Assembly: GCA_947453625.1 (NCBI GenBank)
Contig: CANGHK010000023.1
Coordinates: 1-64,000 of the forward strand
Length of the DNA: 64,000 bases
Source of the DNA: Burkholderiales bacterium
GTDB taxonomy: Bacteria; Pseudomonadota; Gammaproteobacteria; Burkholderiales; Burkholderiaceae_C
Direction: 5' to 3'
Positions 15,679-23,570 of this stretch are shown piece after piece (the stretch's first letter is position 1; every line of letters begins with the position of its first letter). The notes below the pieces were generated by a model. The model was not told the DNA's origin. It searched no databases and saw only the letters and a list, made by a program, of their open reading frames with translations. A program made the position numbers and the translations under genes.

Positions 15679-17349
15679 TCAGGCCGCCAGCGCCTCGGCG
15701 CTCGGGAAGAGCAGGCTCTGCGCGGGCATTTCCAGCATCTGCGGCGGCAGCAGGGCCCGCAACGCGCGGCCGTCCAGGTCCGGGTGCTCGTGCAGGCTGC
15801 GCTGCAATAGTTCACCGGCCAACTGCTGCAGCGTCAGCGCGGCCTGGCGGATGCGCTGACGGAAATCGTCGTCGCTGAGTGCGCCGTCCTGCAGGCTGCG
15901 GTTGAGCTCGACGAACCACGGCACCGAAGCCTGGTCCAGCATCACCGGCAGGTTGCGGCGCTGGCTCACGGCGCCCCAGGCGCGCAGGAAGTGCTGCACC
16001 TCCACGTTCAGCTGCTGGCATGCCGCGAGTTCGTCGCGCAGGCGGCCCAGCGAGGCCAGGTCGGTCAGGCGCTGCTGGCAGAACAGCTGTGCCAGCACGC
16101 TCCAGTAGTAGGTGTAGTCCCAGATCACCTTGATGGGCAGCACCTCGGGGTCGCCAAAGAGGCCGTACTGGTCGACGTAAAGCGCCAGCGTGCTGTCGTA
16201 GAAGCTGCGGAAGACCTGCTCGTAGATCTGCGTGTGCGCGGCCAGGCGCTGGCCTGCACGATCGCGCGCGATCAGCTCGGTGATGTAGGTGTTGCCGATG
16301 GCGATGAAGTCGCTGCCGGGCGAGTAAAAAGGGTCGAGGAAACGACCGGCCTCACCGGCCAGGGCCCAGCGGTGTTCGCTGAAGACCTGGCTGCAGTCGT
16401 AGCTGAAGCGCTTGAAGAAAGCGAAGTCCTGCAGCTTGTCGCGCTTGCCGTCGAGGTCGTCGAAGAGCGCCGGCTGGAACTCGCGCAGCCAGCCCATCGC
16501 CTTCTCGAAGGTGTTCATGCGCTCCAGCGGGTGGTAATTCGGGTCGGCGACGATGCCCACCGAGTGCGAGCCCGAGGCCAGCGGGATCAGCCACACCCAG
16601 TAGCCCGCGCCGACCAGGTGGTTGGTGGACAGCCAGCGCGTGGGCGTCACACAGCGTTCGCGCCATGCCTGCGCGGCCTCGGCGTTGCCCGCATCGTCAC
16701 CGTCCAGCGGCCAGGCGTCGATGTGGATGCGCTCGCTGATACGGAACCACACCGCGTGCGCCGCATGCGCATTCTCGCGCGCCAGGCCCAGCTTGCGCTT
16801 GAGGAGGCCGGCGCGGCCGCAGGCGTCGACCACCCAGCGCGCGCGCGTCTGCTGCGGCTCGTCGCCGGCCTGCTGCCAGTGCACGGTGTGAGGGCTGCCG
16901 TCTTCCGTCAGGTCGACCTGGCGGATCAGCGCTTCATCGACGAAGCGGATGCCGCGGCGCTGGCACTCCTGGCCGAGGAAGTTCTCGAACAGGCCGCGGT
17001 CGATCTGGTAGCTGGGCACCGGCAGCGGCCGGCTGGCACCGAGTTCGGTGACGCGGTGCAGGTCGCGCCGGCCTTCGCTGAAGAAGAAGCGGAAGCCGAA
17101 CTTGCGCAGTTGCTCGCCCTGCAGGTGCTGGCGCAGGCCCAGGGTGTGCTCGAAGTAGTGCGCGCCGATCTCGACACTGCTCTCGCCCACCTTGTGGCAG
17201 GCCAGCGGCACCGGGTGGGCGCGGCGTTCGAGCACCAGCACCTCGATGCCGGGCAGGCGCTGGCGCAGTTGCAGGGCCAGGGTCATGCCGGCGAGACCGC
17301 CACCCATGATCAGGACATCGGGCGCGGCAGGGGCGTGTTCGGTGGTCAT
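15679..17349 (-). CDS. Flavin-dependent halogenase-like oxidoreductase (xanthomonadin-type)
   Basis: A 556-residue flavoprotein of the tryptophan-halogenase superfamily. The FAD-binding motif GGGLAG is at residues 16-21, KVGESS follows, and the halogenase fingerprint WVWLIP (WxWxIP) is at 251-256. Lys83 lies where PrnA Lys79 is found. However, the segment FLDPFYSPGSDF carries Tyr where tryptophan halogenases have the catalytic Glu (PLESTG), so its exact chemistry is uncertain. Xanthomonadins are brominated aryl polyenes and their clusters carry a halogenase, so ring halogenation is a sensible prediction. It follows the chain-length-factor gene by 22 bases at the end of a leftward operon. Confidence 0.78.
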   Translation of the reverse strand: MTTEHAPAAPDVLIMGGGLAGMTLALQLRQRLPGIEVLVLERRAHPVPLACHKVGESSVEIGAHYFEHTLGLRQHLQGEQLRKFGFRFFFSEGRRDLHRVTELGASRPLPVPSYQIDRGLFENFLGQECQRRGIRFVDEALIRQVDLTEDGSPHTVHWQQAGDEPQQTRARWVVDACGRAGLLKRKLGLARENAHAAHAVWFRISERIHIDAWPLDGDDAGNAEAAQAWRERCVTPTRWLSTNHLVGAGYWVWLIPLASGSHSVGIVADPNYHPLERMNTFEKAMGWLREFQPALFDDLDGKRDKLQDFAFFKRFSYDCSQVFSEHRWALAGEAGRFLDPFYSPGSDFIAIGNTYITELIARDRAGQRLAAHTQIYEQVFRSFYDSTLALYVDQYGLFGDPEVLPIKVIWDYTYYWSVLAQLFCQQRLTDLASLGRLRDELAACQQLNVEVQHFLRAWGAVSQRRNLPVMLDQASVPWFVELNRSLQDGALSDDDFRQRIRQAALTLQQLAGELLQRSLHEHPDLDGRALRALLPPQMLEMPAQSLLFPSAEALAA

Positions 17350-17371
17350 GGGGTGTAGCGCGCGGTGGCGC

Positions 17372-18208
17372 TCAATCGGGCGGCGGGCGCATTATGCGCA
17401 GGTGCAGCAGACCGCTCGGGCCCAGGGGCAGAGGGATGTCTTCCGCAGCGCCGCCTGCCTCCAGGCGCGCCAGCGCTTCGAAGAGCGGCAAGGCATCGGC
17501 CAGCGCGTTGCCGGCGAGGGCGTTGCCGGCAGGGCTCTGCAGCGCCGGCAGCGCGGCAGCGCCGGGCGCCACGGACCACTCAAGCGCGGCGCGGGCCGCG
17601 GCGCTGCGCTCGGGGGCCATCACCAGCGCCGCGCCGAGCAGGCCGCGGCTGCGCGTGACCGAGGCCAGCGCGCCGCGCGCCTCGGTGTCGAAGCCGGCCA
17701 GCAGCACCGGCGTGTGCTCGGTAACGGCCTGGGTGGCGGCTTCCAGCAAGCCGAGCGCGAAGCTGGCCTCGAAGCCCGCTACCGCGCTGCTGGGCGCGTG
17801 GCAGCCGGTGACCATGGCCCAGTAACCCGAGGCCGCGTTGTGCACCGAGTGGTGGAAGCGCGTGGGCGAAAGCAGCGTGGGGTCGGCCGCCAGCGTGCTG
17901 CACAGCCCGTCGACGATGGCCAGGTCGCCATGCGCCGAGGTGAAGACGCTGGGCAGCGTGGCGGCGTCGCGCCCGGCCATGGCCACGGCGGCGGCGGCCA
18001 CTTCCAGGGCCACCAGCACGCCGTCGGGGGCGCGGCGGCGTTCATTGGCGGCCAGCAGGGCGGGGCTGGGGCGGGCGGCGGGCGGGGCGTCGACGAGGGG
18101 CATAGGCTCGCCGCGCAAGGCGGGCGCTGCCACGGCCCAGTCGGGCAGCGCGGGCGACCACAGCGCCAGACCTTCGACGTAGAGCCTGTGCACGGGCGCC
18201 GTGATCAT
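17372..18208 (-). CDS. Ketosynthase-like chain-length factor (second CLF)
   Basis: A 278-residue thiolase-fold protein shorter than a full ketosynthase. It has FTSAHGDL, SPTRFHHSVHNAASGYW and SSAVAGFEASFALGLLEA, typical of the chain-length-factor-like partner (ApeC type) in aryl-polyene clusters. The catalytic Cys of the STACSS motif is absent, so it cannot condense on its own. The ATG overlaps the stop of the preceding KS gene (ATGA), implying coupled translation and heterodimer formation. Confidence 0.85.
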   Translation of the reverse strand: MITAPVHRLYVEGLALWSPALPDWAVAAPALRGEPMPLVDAPPAARPSPALLAANERRRAPDGVLVALEVAAAAVAMAGRDAATLPSVFTSAHGDLAIVDGLCSTLAADPTLLSPTRFHHSVHNAASGYWAMVTGCHAPSSAVAGFEASFALGLLEAATQAVTEHTPVLLAGFDTEARGALASVTRSRGLLGAALVMAPERSAAARAALEWSVAPGAAALPALQSPAGNALAGNALADALPLFEALARLEAGGAAEDIPLPLGPSGLLHLRIMRPPPD

Positions 18209-19467
18209 GCCTTCGCCTGCGCCGCATGCCCGAAGACGAGCACGCCGTTGTTGCCGCCGAAGCCGAAGGAATGGCTGGCCGCGAAGCGCACCGGCCCCGT
18301 GGCGGGCTGCCGCCGCAGCTGCTGCGCGAAGACGGGGCCGAAGGCGGGGTCGGCCGCCGACGTATGGGCGCTGCCGGCGCGGCCCAGGCCTCGCAGCGCC
18401 AGCAGGCATATCACCGCCTCCAGCAGCCCCGCCGCGCCCATAGTGTGGCCCGTCAGGCCCTTGGTGGCGCAGGCGTGCACCGTGGGTGGGTAGCGGCGCG
18501 CCACGAGCGCAGCTTCCACCGCGTCGTTGGCCGGCGTTGCGGTGCCGTGCAGGTTGACGAAATCGATCTCCTCCGCCTGCAGCCCGGCGCGCGCCAGCGC
18601 CGCATCCAGCGCAAGCTCGGCGCCCAGGCCCTGCGGGTGCGGGGCCGACATGTGGTGCGCGTCGTTGGCCTCGCCGTCGCCCAGCAGGCACAGGGCGTCG
18701 GGCCGCGTGGCGGCCTTGTGCCGTTGCAGCAGCGCAAAAGCCGCCGCCTCGCCCAGGCTGATGCCCTTGCGCGCTGTTCCAAAAGGCTGGCAGGGCGCCT
18801 CGGCCACCAGGCCCAGCGCGCGGAAACCGAAGAGCAGGCTGGCGCTGAGCGCTTCCACGCCGGCCACCACCACCGCGTCGACCACGCCGGCCTGCAGCCA
18901 GCGCCGTGCGCTGCCGCAGGCCTTGGCGCTGGACGAGCAGGCAGTGGACACCGTGACCGCCGGCCCCGCCAGCCCCAGCGCGGCCTGCACGAAGGCGGCC
19001 AGCGCATGCGGCGTGTTGAGGCGTGGGTTGCGGCGGCCGGCAGGGAAGCCGCCGTCGGCGTCGAGCTGGCGGTAGGCGGCCTCGGAATCGCCTATCGTCG
19101 AGGCCGAGGTACCCAGCACCAAACCCACACGGGCCGCTCCCCAACGCAGACGCGCCGCGTCCACGGCCTGGATGAAACCGTCTTGCTGCAAGGCCTGCCA
19201 AGCCAGCCGCGTGGGGCGACAGTCCCACGCGGAGAGCGGTGCTGGGAGCGGCTGCGCGGCCAGGTCGTCCAGCGCGCCTACCCAGGCAGCAGGCACGCGG
19301 GCCGTGCCGGCCCAGGCGGGGGGGGCATCGGTTTGCAGTGGCTGCAGCCCGCTTGTGTTGGTGCGCAGCGCCTCGGCCAGCGCCGCCAAGCCCACGCCAG
19401 CGGCGCACGAGGCAGTGTGCGCCACCACCACCAGAGGCACCATCGGCGCAGGTGCGGGGGATGTCAT
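18205..19467 (-). CDS. Beta-ketoacyl-ACP synthase (second KS of a KS/CLF pair)
   Basis: A 420-residue condensing enzyme. The nucleophile is Cys177 in VSTACSSSAK, followed by NLHGTATPANDA and TKGLTGHTMGAAG with the two His residues. It should be catalytically competent. It starts on ATGA overlapping the upstream hydrolase stop and ends overlapping the CLF start. Together with that CLF it forms the second KS/CLF pair of the locus. The paralogous pair lies at 22.8-24.8 kb. Confidence 0.9.
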   Translation of the reverse strand: MTSPAPAPMVPLVVVAHTASCAAGVGLAALAEALRTNTSGLQPLQTDAPPAWAGTARVPAAWVGALDDLAAQPLPAPLSAWDCRPTRLAWQALQQDGFIQAVDAARLRWGAARVGLVLGTSASTIGDSEAAYRQLDADGGFPAGRRNPRLNTPHALAAFVQAALGLAGPAVTVSTACSSSAKACGSARRWLQAGVVDAVVVAGVEALSASLLFGFRALGLVAEAPCQPFGTARKGISLGEAAAFALLQRHKAATRPDALCLLGDGEANDAHHMSAPHPQGLGAELALDAALARAGLQAEEIDFVNLHGTATPANDAVEAALVARRYPPTVHACATKGLTGHTMGAAGLLEAVICLLALRGLGRAGSAHTSAADPAFGPVFAQQLRRQPATGPVRFAASHSFGFGGNNGVLVFGHAAQAKA

Positions 19468-20285
19468 GCGGCGGGAGCCGCCGCGCAGCGGGCGCCGGCC
19501 AGCAGGTCCTGGCCCAGCCAGTCTCCCCACAGCGCACGCCAGGCCGGCCAGTCGTGGCCGCCCGGGGCGGTGCGCACTCGCTCGGGGGGCAGCAGTTCGG
19601 CAAAGCGGCGGTGCGCGCCGGCAAAGCGGTCGTCGAGGCCGTACCCCAGGTGCACCGGCGGCAACGGCGGCTGTCCCCCGACGGGGCCGGAGAAGGTGCG
19701 CCAGAGCTCGCGGTCGAGTTCGTCGCTGGCGTCGGGCGCACTCGTGTCCAGGCCCGCGGCGCGCCAGGCGCGCGGGCCGCCCGCCGCTGCCATCTCCTGC
19801 GTCAGCCGGCGCGGACCCAGGTAAGGCGCGAGGGCCAGCACACCGTCGATCTCGCTGCCGTGGCGCACGGCGTAGCCCAGGGCGCCGAAGCCGCCCAGCG
19901 AGATGCCCACCAGCCACACCCGACGGTACCCCTGCGCGCGCGCTGGCAGCACCACCTCTTCGCGCAGGCGGCGCAGCGCACTGCCGTCGGTGAAGTAGCC
20001 GAGGTGGCTGTCGACGATGAGCACGTCGGCGTTGCTGCCGCGTTCGCGCAGCGCCTGCGGAAAGCCGGCCTCCACGAACTCGGGCGGCCGGCTGTAGGCG
20101 CCGGGCAGCAAAACCACCAGGGTGTCGGAGCGACTCGGGCAGGGCCCGGGCAAGCGCAGTGAGTCCATGCGGGGGAGAACAGGTGGAATGAGCAGGCTGC
20201 AGCCGCCCAGGGTGGTGGCCGTGGCTAGGGCGGCGGCGGCCAGTAGCAAGTGGTGGCGCGGCCACGGGCGTGGCGGCACGTGCAT
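19464..20285 (-). CDS. Lipoprotein-anchored alpha/beta hydrolase
   Basis: A 273-residue protein with a lipoprotein signal (PRHHLLLAAAALATATTLGGC) and an alpha/beta-hydrolase core. The nucleophile elbow is GISLGGFGALGYA (GxSxG) and a likely catalytic His lies in PGGHDWPAW. The start at 20285 (MHVPPRP) is chosen because it places the signal peptide at the N-terminus. It is probably a periplasmic esterase or thioesterase attached to a membrane. It opens the leftward operon hydrolase-KS-CLF-halogenase and so may release or transfer the polyene at the envelope; the substrate is not shown by sequence. Confidence 0.78.
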   Translation of the reverse strand: MHVPPRPWPRHHLLLAAAALATATTLGGCSLLIPPVLPRMDSLRLPGPCPSRSDTLVVLLPGAYSRPPEFVEAGFPQALRERGSNADVLIVDSHLGYFTDGSALRRLREEVVLPARAQGYRRVWLVGISLGGFGALGYAVRHGSEIDGVLALAPYLGPRRLTQEMAAAGGPRAWRAAGLDTSAPDASDELDRELWRTFSGPVGGQPPLPPVHLGYGLDDRFAGAHRRFAELLPPERVRTAPGGHDWPAWRALWGDWLGQDLLAGARCAAAPAA

Positions 20286-20388
20286 CACGCCAGGCCCCGG
20301 GCGCAGCGTGCGGGCAGAACGGTGAGGCCAGCACGCTGCCAAGGGTGGTCCATGGTGTCGGTGTACAGGAGACGGGTGCTGAAGGGCC

Positions 20389-20401
20389 GTTGAAGTTCAA
20401 C
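20389..20401. promoter_or_regulatory. Short palindrome in divergent spacer
   Basis: GTTGAA, G, TTCAAC: 6-bp arms with one central base, midway in the 245-base spacer between the hydrolase gene (leftward, start 20285) and the lipoprotein gene (rightward, start 20531). Possibly an operator for both; low certainty because the arms are short. Confidence 0.25.
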
Positions 20402-20530
20402 AGATGGTATCGGAATCACCATGCCGCCGGCCGCGTGCACGGGTTTCAGCGGCTTGTTATCGTGCGCGGGCGCTGCCCGGATTCGCCAGCCATCTTGCTG
20501 AAGAATACCGCATGGGGCGCGCCCACCGAG

Positions 20531-21499
20531 ATGCCTACCGTGATGCCCGCCATTCCGTCTGCCCACCCGTCAGCCTGCCCTCCTGAGTCCCCGCTGCGTC
20601 CTGCAACGGACCTCACCCGACGCCGCCTGCTGCTGGCCGGTGCGGCGCTGCCGGCGCTGGGCCTGGCCGGCTGCGGCACGCCGCTTGCCCTGATGGGCAC
20701 GCCGACGCACGACCCCGCGGCCGAGCGCCTGCTGCAGCAAAGCGCCGACGAGCACGGCTGGGCGGCCTACCGCCAACTGCGCGACATCAACGTGCGCTAC
20801 GACGGCACCTGGCGCCCGCTGATCGACCGCATCCAGCCGGTGGTGGTGGACAAGGGCTACCGTGGCTGGTCGGAAGAACGGCTGATGCCGCAGGCCGGCA
20901 TGGTGGCGCAGGCCTACACCGGGCCGGCAGGCCAGAAGCACGTGTGGTGGCAGCGCAGCGACGGGAGCGCGCAGCGGCCGGGCGAGGTGGCCGTCTGGTA
21001 CGGCGGCCAGCCGTGCACGAGCGCCGACGCGCGCACTGCCTCGGCGCTGGTGGCCGAGGCTTACGGCCTCTTCCTGCTGGGCCCGCTGTGGCTGGCCGGC
21101 CAGGGCCATGTGATGCAGATGGGCGGCACGGCGCGCGTCGACGGTCGCGCCTGCCGCGTGGTGCAGGTGTGGAAGCGCCCCGGCCTTGGCCGCGCGACGT
21201 TGGACCGCGTGGCGGTGTTCATCGATACCGACCTCGGCATCACGCGCCGCGTGCAGTTCACGCTGGAAGGTTTTGACAGCACCCAGGGCGCGGTGGCCGA
21301 GACCGACACCTTCGAGCACCAGCGCCGCTTCGGTGTGCTGTGGCCGATGCGCAGCTACGAAGAGGTGGTGCACCCATTGCGCGTGCCCGCGCACGACTGG
21401 CACATCACCGGGCTGGACGTGAACCGCGGCTACGACGCTACGGCGCTGCGCGGGCCGGTGTTCACGGGCGCGGCCGCGGCACCGGCCGCGGCGCTGTGA
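20531..21499 (+). CDS. Tat-type predicted lipoprotein, function unknown
   Basis: A 322-residue protein. The N-terminal region TRRRLLLAGAALPALGLAGC has consecutive arginines and a lipobox (LAGC), so Tat-dependent lipoprotein export is predicted. The mature part has many beta-strand-like segments (for example GQGHVMQMGGTARVDGRACR and ITRRVQFTLEGFDSTQGAV), which is compatible with a LolA/LolB-like lipid-binding fold, but no definite family was recognised. It is the only plus-strand gene inside the leftward aryl-polyene block and is convergent with the ketoreductase gene. Its placement suggests a role in handling the pigment at the envelope. Start codons at 20531 and 20543 are both possible. Confidence 0.7.
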   Translation: MPTVMPAIPSAHPSACPPESPLRPATDLTRRRLLLAGAALPALGLAGCGTPLALMGTPTHDPAAERLLQQSADEHGWAAYRQLRDINVRYDGTWRPLIDRIQPVVVDKGYRGWSEERLMPQAGMVAQAYTGPAGQKHVWWQRSDGSAQRPGEVAVWYGGQPCTSADARTASALVAEAYGLFLLGPLWLAGQGHVMQMGGTARVDGRACRVVQVWKRPGLGRATLDRVAVFIDTDLGITRRVQFTLEGFDSTQGAVAETDTFEHQRRFGVLWPMRSYEEVVHPLRVPAHDWHITGLDVNRGYDATALRGPVFTGAAAAPAAAL

Positions 21500-21510
21500 A
21501 GCGCAGTCCA

Positions 21511-21546
21511 GCGGTCAGTACAGCGGTCAGTACAGCGGTCAGTACA
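21511..21546. repeat. Three tandem 12-bp repeats at the 3' end of the ketoreductase gene
   Basis: The unit GCGGTCAGTACA occurs three times without mismatch. The innermost copy contains the ketoreductase stop codon on the minus strand, and each outer copy repeats that stop. The array lies between two convergent genes. It probably arose by slippage or unequal exchange and does not change the encoded protein. Confidence 0.9.
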
Positions 21547-22282
21547 GCCCGCCATTGACCGAGATGATCTGCCCCGTGATGTAGCCGGCTTCTGGGCTGG
21601 CCAGAAAACCGGCCAGCGCCGCCACTTCGTCCGGCGTGCCGGCGCGTTTGGCGGGCACGATGCGCTCGATCGTCGCCTTGTCGAAGCTGCCGTCGGCCAT
21701 CGGAGAGGCGATGATGCCCGGCGCGATGGCGTTGACCGTGACGCCGCGGCTGGCCACTTCCTGGCTCAGCGACTTGGTGGCGCTGTTCAGCGCGCCCTTG
21801 GCAGCCGCGTAGTTCACCTGCCCGCGGTTGCCCGACAGCGCGGCCACCGACGAGATGTTGATCACCCGCCCCCAGCGTGTGCGCAGCATCGGCAGCATCA
21901 GCGGCTGCGTGACGCGGAAGAAGCCGTGCAGCGAGACGTCGATGACGCGGTGCCACTGCTCGGCGCGCATGCCAGGGAAGATGGCGTCGTCGTGGATGCC
22001 GGCGTTGTTGACGACTATCTGCACCGCGCCGCCGGCCAGCATGTGCGCCACGGCCGCGGCAGTGGCTTCGTCGCTGGTGAGGTCGAAGACACAAGTCTCG
22101 GCCGTGCCGCCGGCGGCCCTCAGTTCTTCGGCCAGTCCCTGCACCGCGTTGGCGTTGGCGTTGGCATGCAGCAGCAGCTGGGCGCCGTCGGCGGCCAGGC
22201 GGCGCGCGATGGCTGAACCCAGGGCGCCGCTGGCGCCGGTGACGAGGGCGCGTTTGCCGTGCAGGGAAAGTGCGGAACTCAT
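21539..22282 (-). CDS. 3-ketoacyl-ACP reductase (FabG-type, ApeQ-like)
   Basis: A 247-residue short-chain dehydrogenase. The NADPH-binding GASGALGSA is at the N-terminus, NNAG follows, and the catalytic Ser-Tyr-Lys is seen as ISSVAALSGNRGQVNYAAAKGAL. It reduces 3-keto intermediates during polyene chain building. It starts on ATGA overlapping the dehydratase stop. Its stop codon lies within a 12-bp tandem repeat. Confidence 0.92.
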   Translation of the reverse strand: MSSALSLHGKRALVTGASGALGSAIARRLAADGAQLLLHANANANAVQGLAEELRAAGGTAETCVFDLTSDEATAAAVAHMLAGGAVQIVVNNAGIHDDAIFPGMRAEQWHRVIDVSLHGFFRVTQPLMLPMLRTRWGRVINISSVAALSGNRGQVNYAAAKGALNSATKSLSQEVASRGVTVNAIAPGIIASPMADGSFDKATIERIVPAKRAGTPDEVAALAGFLASPEAGYITGQIISVNGGLY

Positions 22283-22773
22283 CAGGCGCCTTCGGTAGTT
22301 CGGTTCGGGGACAAGGGGGTGTTGAGCACGACGGTGGCGCGCCCGTCGACCAGCAGGCGGCCGGCTTCGTCGTGCAGTTCGAAGCGGTAGAGCGCCTGCT
22401 CGTCGGCACCGGCCAGGCGCGTGACGGCGACCCTCAGCCAGCCCGGCACGTCGTCGAGCCGCGCCACGTGCAGGTTCACGCCGCGCGCCGCGGCCAGGAA
22501 ACCGGCCGAAGGCACGCTGCCCGGCAGCGCCGTCAACGCGCCGTGCAGGGCCATGGCCTGCGAGGCGTATTCGATGGCCACGGGCGCCAGCAGCCCGCCG
22601 GGCGAACGCAGCGGGTTCGTGGCGTCGCGGTGGCTGCGGGCGCGGCACAGCGCGTGTTCGGCGTCCCAGCTGAGCAGGCCGTCGAGCAGGCACATGCTGC
22701 CGCTGTGCGGGATGCGCGCGGCGATGCCGTCGCGGTCGAGCGTGGCGGGCGGGGCCTGTGTCGCGTGGCTCAT
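22282..22773 (-). CDS. 3-hydroxyacyl-ACP dehydratase (hotdog fold, ApeP-like)
   Basis: A 163-residue single hotdog domain. It has ARIPHSGSMCLLD near the N-terminus (His in the HxGxM-type motif of ApeP/FabZ-like dehydratases) and PVAIEYASQAMALHG in the central helix, as in the 3-hydroxylacyl-ACP dehydratases of aryl-polyene clusters. It catalyses dehydration to the double bond retained in the polyene. Start and stop overlap the neighbouring CLF and ketoreductase genes by 4 bases and 1 base respectively. Confidence 0.87.
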   Translation of the reverse strand: MSHATQAPPATLDRDGIAARIPHSGSMCLLDGLLSWDAEHALCRARSHRDATNPLRSPGGLLAPVAIEYASQAMALHGALTALPGSVPSAGFLAAARGVNLHVARLDDVPGWLRVAVTRLAGADEQALYRFELHDEAGRLLVDGRATVVLNTPLSPNRTTEGA

Positions 22774-23570
22774 GCCGGGCACCCCAGGGTCACGGCCAGA
22801 CTCAGCCCTGGCAGACCTTCGAGCACCAGGCGGGCCGCGTCGCCGCGCGCCAGCGCCTGCAGCAGCGGCAGCGCGCGCGCCGCCGGCACGCCACGACGCA
22901 GGCGGTCCAGGCCTTCGTGGCCGCACGCGGTGGCTGCGGTCTCGGGCACCTGTTCTAGGGTGAGGGCGCGACCCGGGCCTTCGTCCGGCGCCAGCACCAG
23001 CGCCACGCCGAAAGCATCTGGCGTGGGCCGCTTGGCGTCCAGCGGCGCGGGGTAGGGCACGTCGGCGGCCACCAGCAGCACCGGCGCGCCGGTGGCGACC
23101 ACCTGCGTCATCGCCTCCAGCAGGCCGGCGCCGAAGCTGGCGTCGTGCGCAGCTAGGCTGGTCGAAGGTGCCATGCCCTGCACCGCGATGTGCCAGTAGC
23201 CGCCCGGCGCGTTGTGCACCGAATTCGTGAAGCGCGTGGGCGACACCATGCGCTCGGGCGCCGCCAGCGCCTCGCACAAGGCGTGGCAGTTCGACGGCTC
23301 GCCCGTGGACGAGGTGAAGACGGTGGCCAGCGAAGCCGCTGCCAGCCCCGCGGCGGCCACAGCTTGGTCGGCGGCCACCAAGCTCACCTTCACCACCGGC
23401 CCGGCCCGGCGGCGCTCGGTGGGCGGCAGGCGCTGCGGCGGCGGCACCACCGTGGGAGTGCCGGGCCAGTTGGCGGGTTCGCGCAGCAGCGCGGCGCCCT
23501 GGGCCCAGTCGGGCAGGCCAGGGCCGAGCAGGCCGATGCCGAGGATGCGGACCTGCAAACGTGTCGTCAT
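22770..23570 (-). CDS. Ketosynthase-like chain-length factor (first CLF, ApeC-like)
   Basis: A 266-residue thiolase-fold protein with TVFTSSTGEPSN, SPTRFTNSVHNAPGGYW and PSTSLAAHDASFGAGLLEAM. The active-site Cys of true ketosynthases is missing. It matches the inactive partner of the KS heterodimer described for aryl-polyene synthesis. It begins on ATGA overlapping the KS stop codon. It is clearly paralogous to the CLF at 17.4-18.2 kb. Confidence 0.86.
   Translation of the reverse strand: MTTRLQVRILGIGLLGPGLPDWAQGAALLREPANWPGTPTVVPPPQRLPPTERRRAGPVVKVSLVAADQAVAAAGLAAASLATVFTSSTGEPSNCHALCEALAAPERMVSPTRFTNSVHNAPGGYWHIAVQGMAPSTSLAAHDASFGAGLLEAMTQVVATGAPVLLVAADVPYPAPLDAKRPTPDAFGVALVLAPDEGPGRALTLEQVPETAATACGHEGLDRLRRGVPAARALPLLQALARGDAARLVLEGLPGLSLAVTLGCPA

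Noticed and set aside
20270-20530. Upstream extension of the Tat lipoprotein frame
   Set aside because: The extra 87 residues have no signal or domain character and overlap the divergent promoter region; the signal peptide starts properly after 20531.
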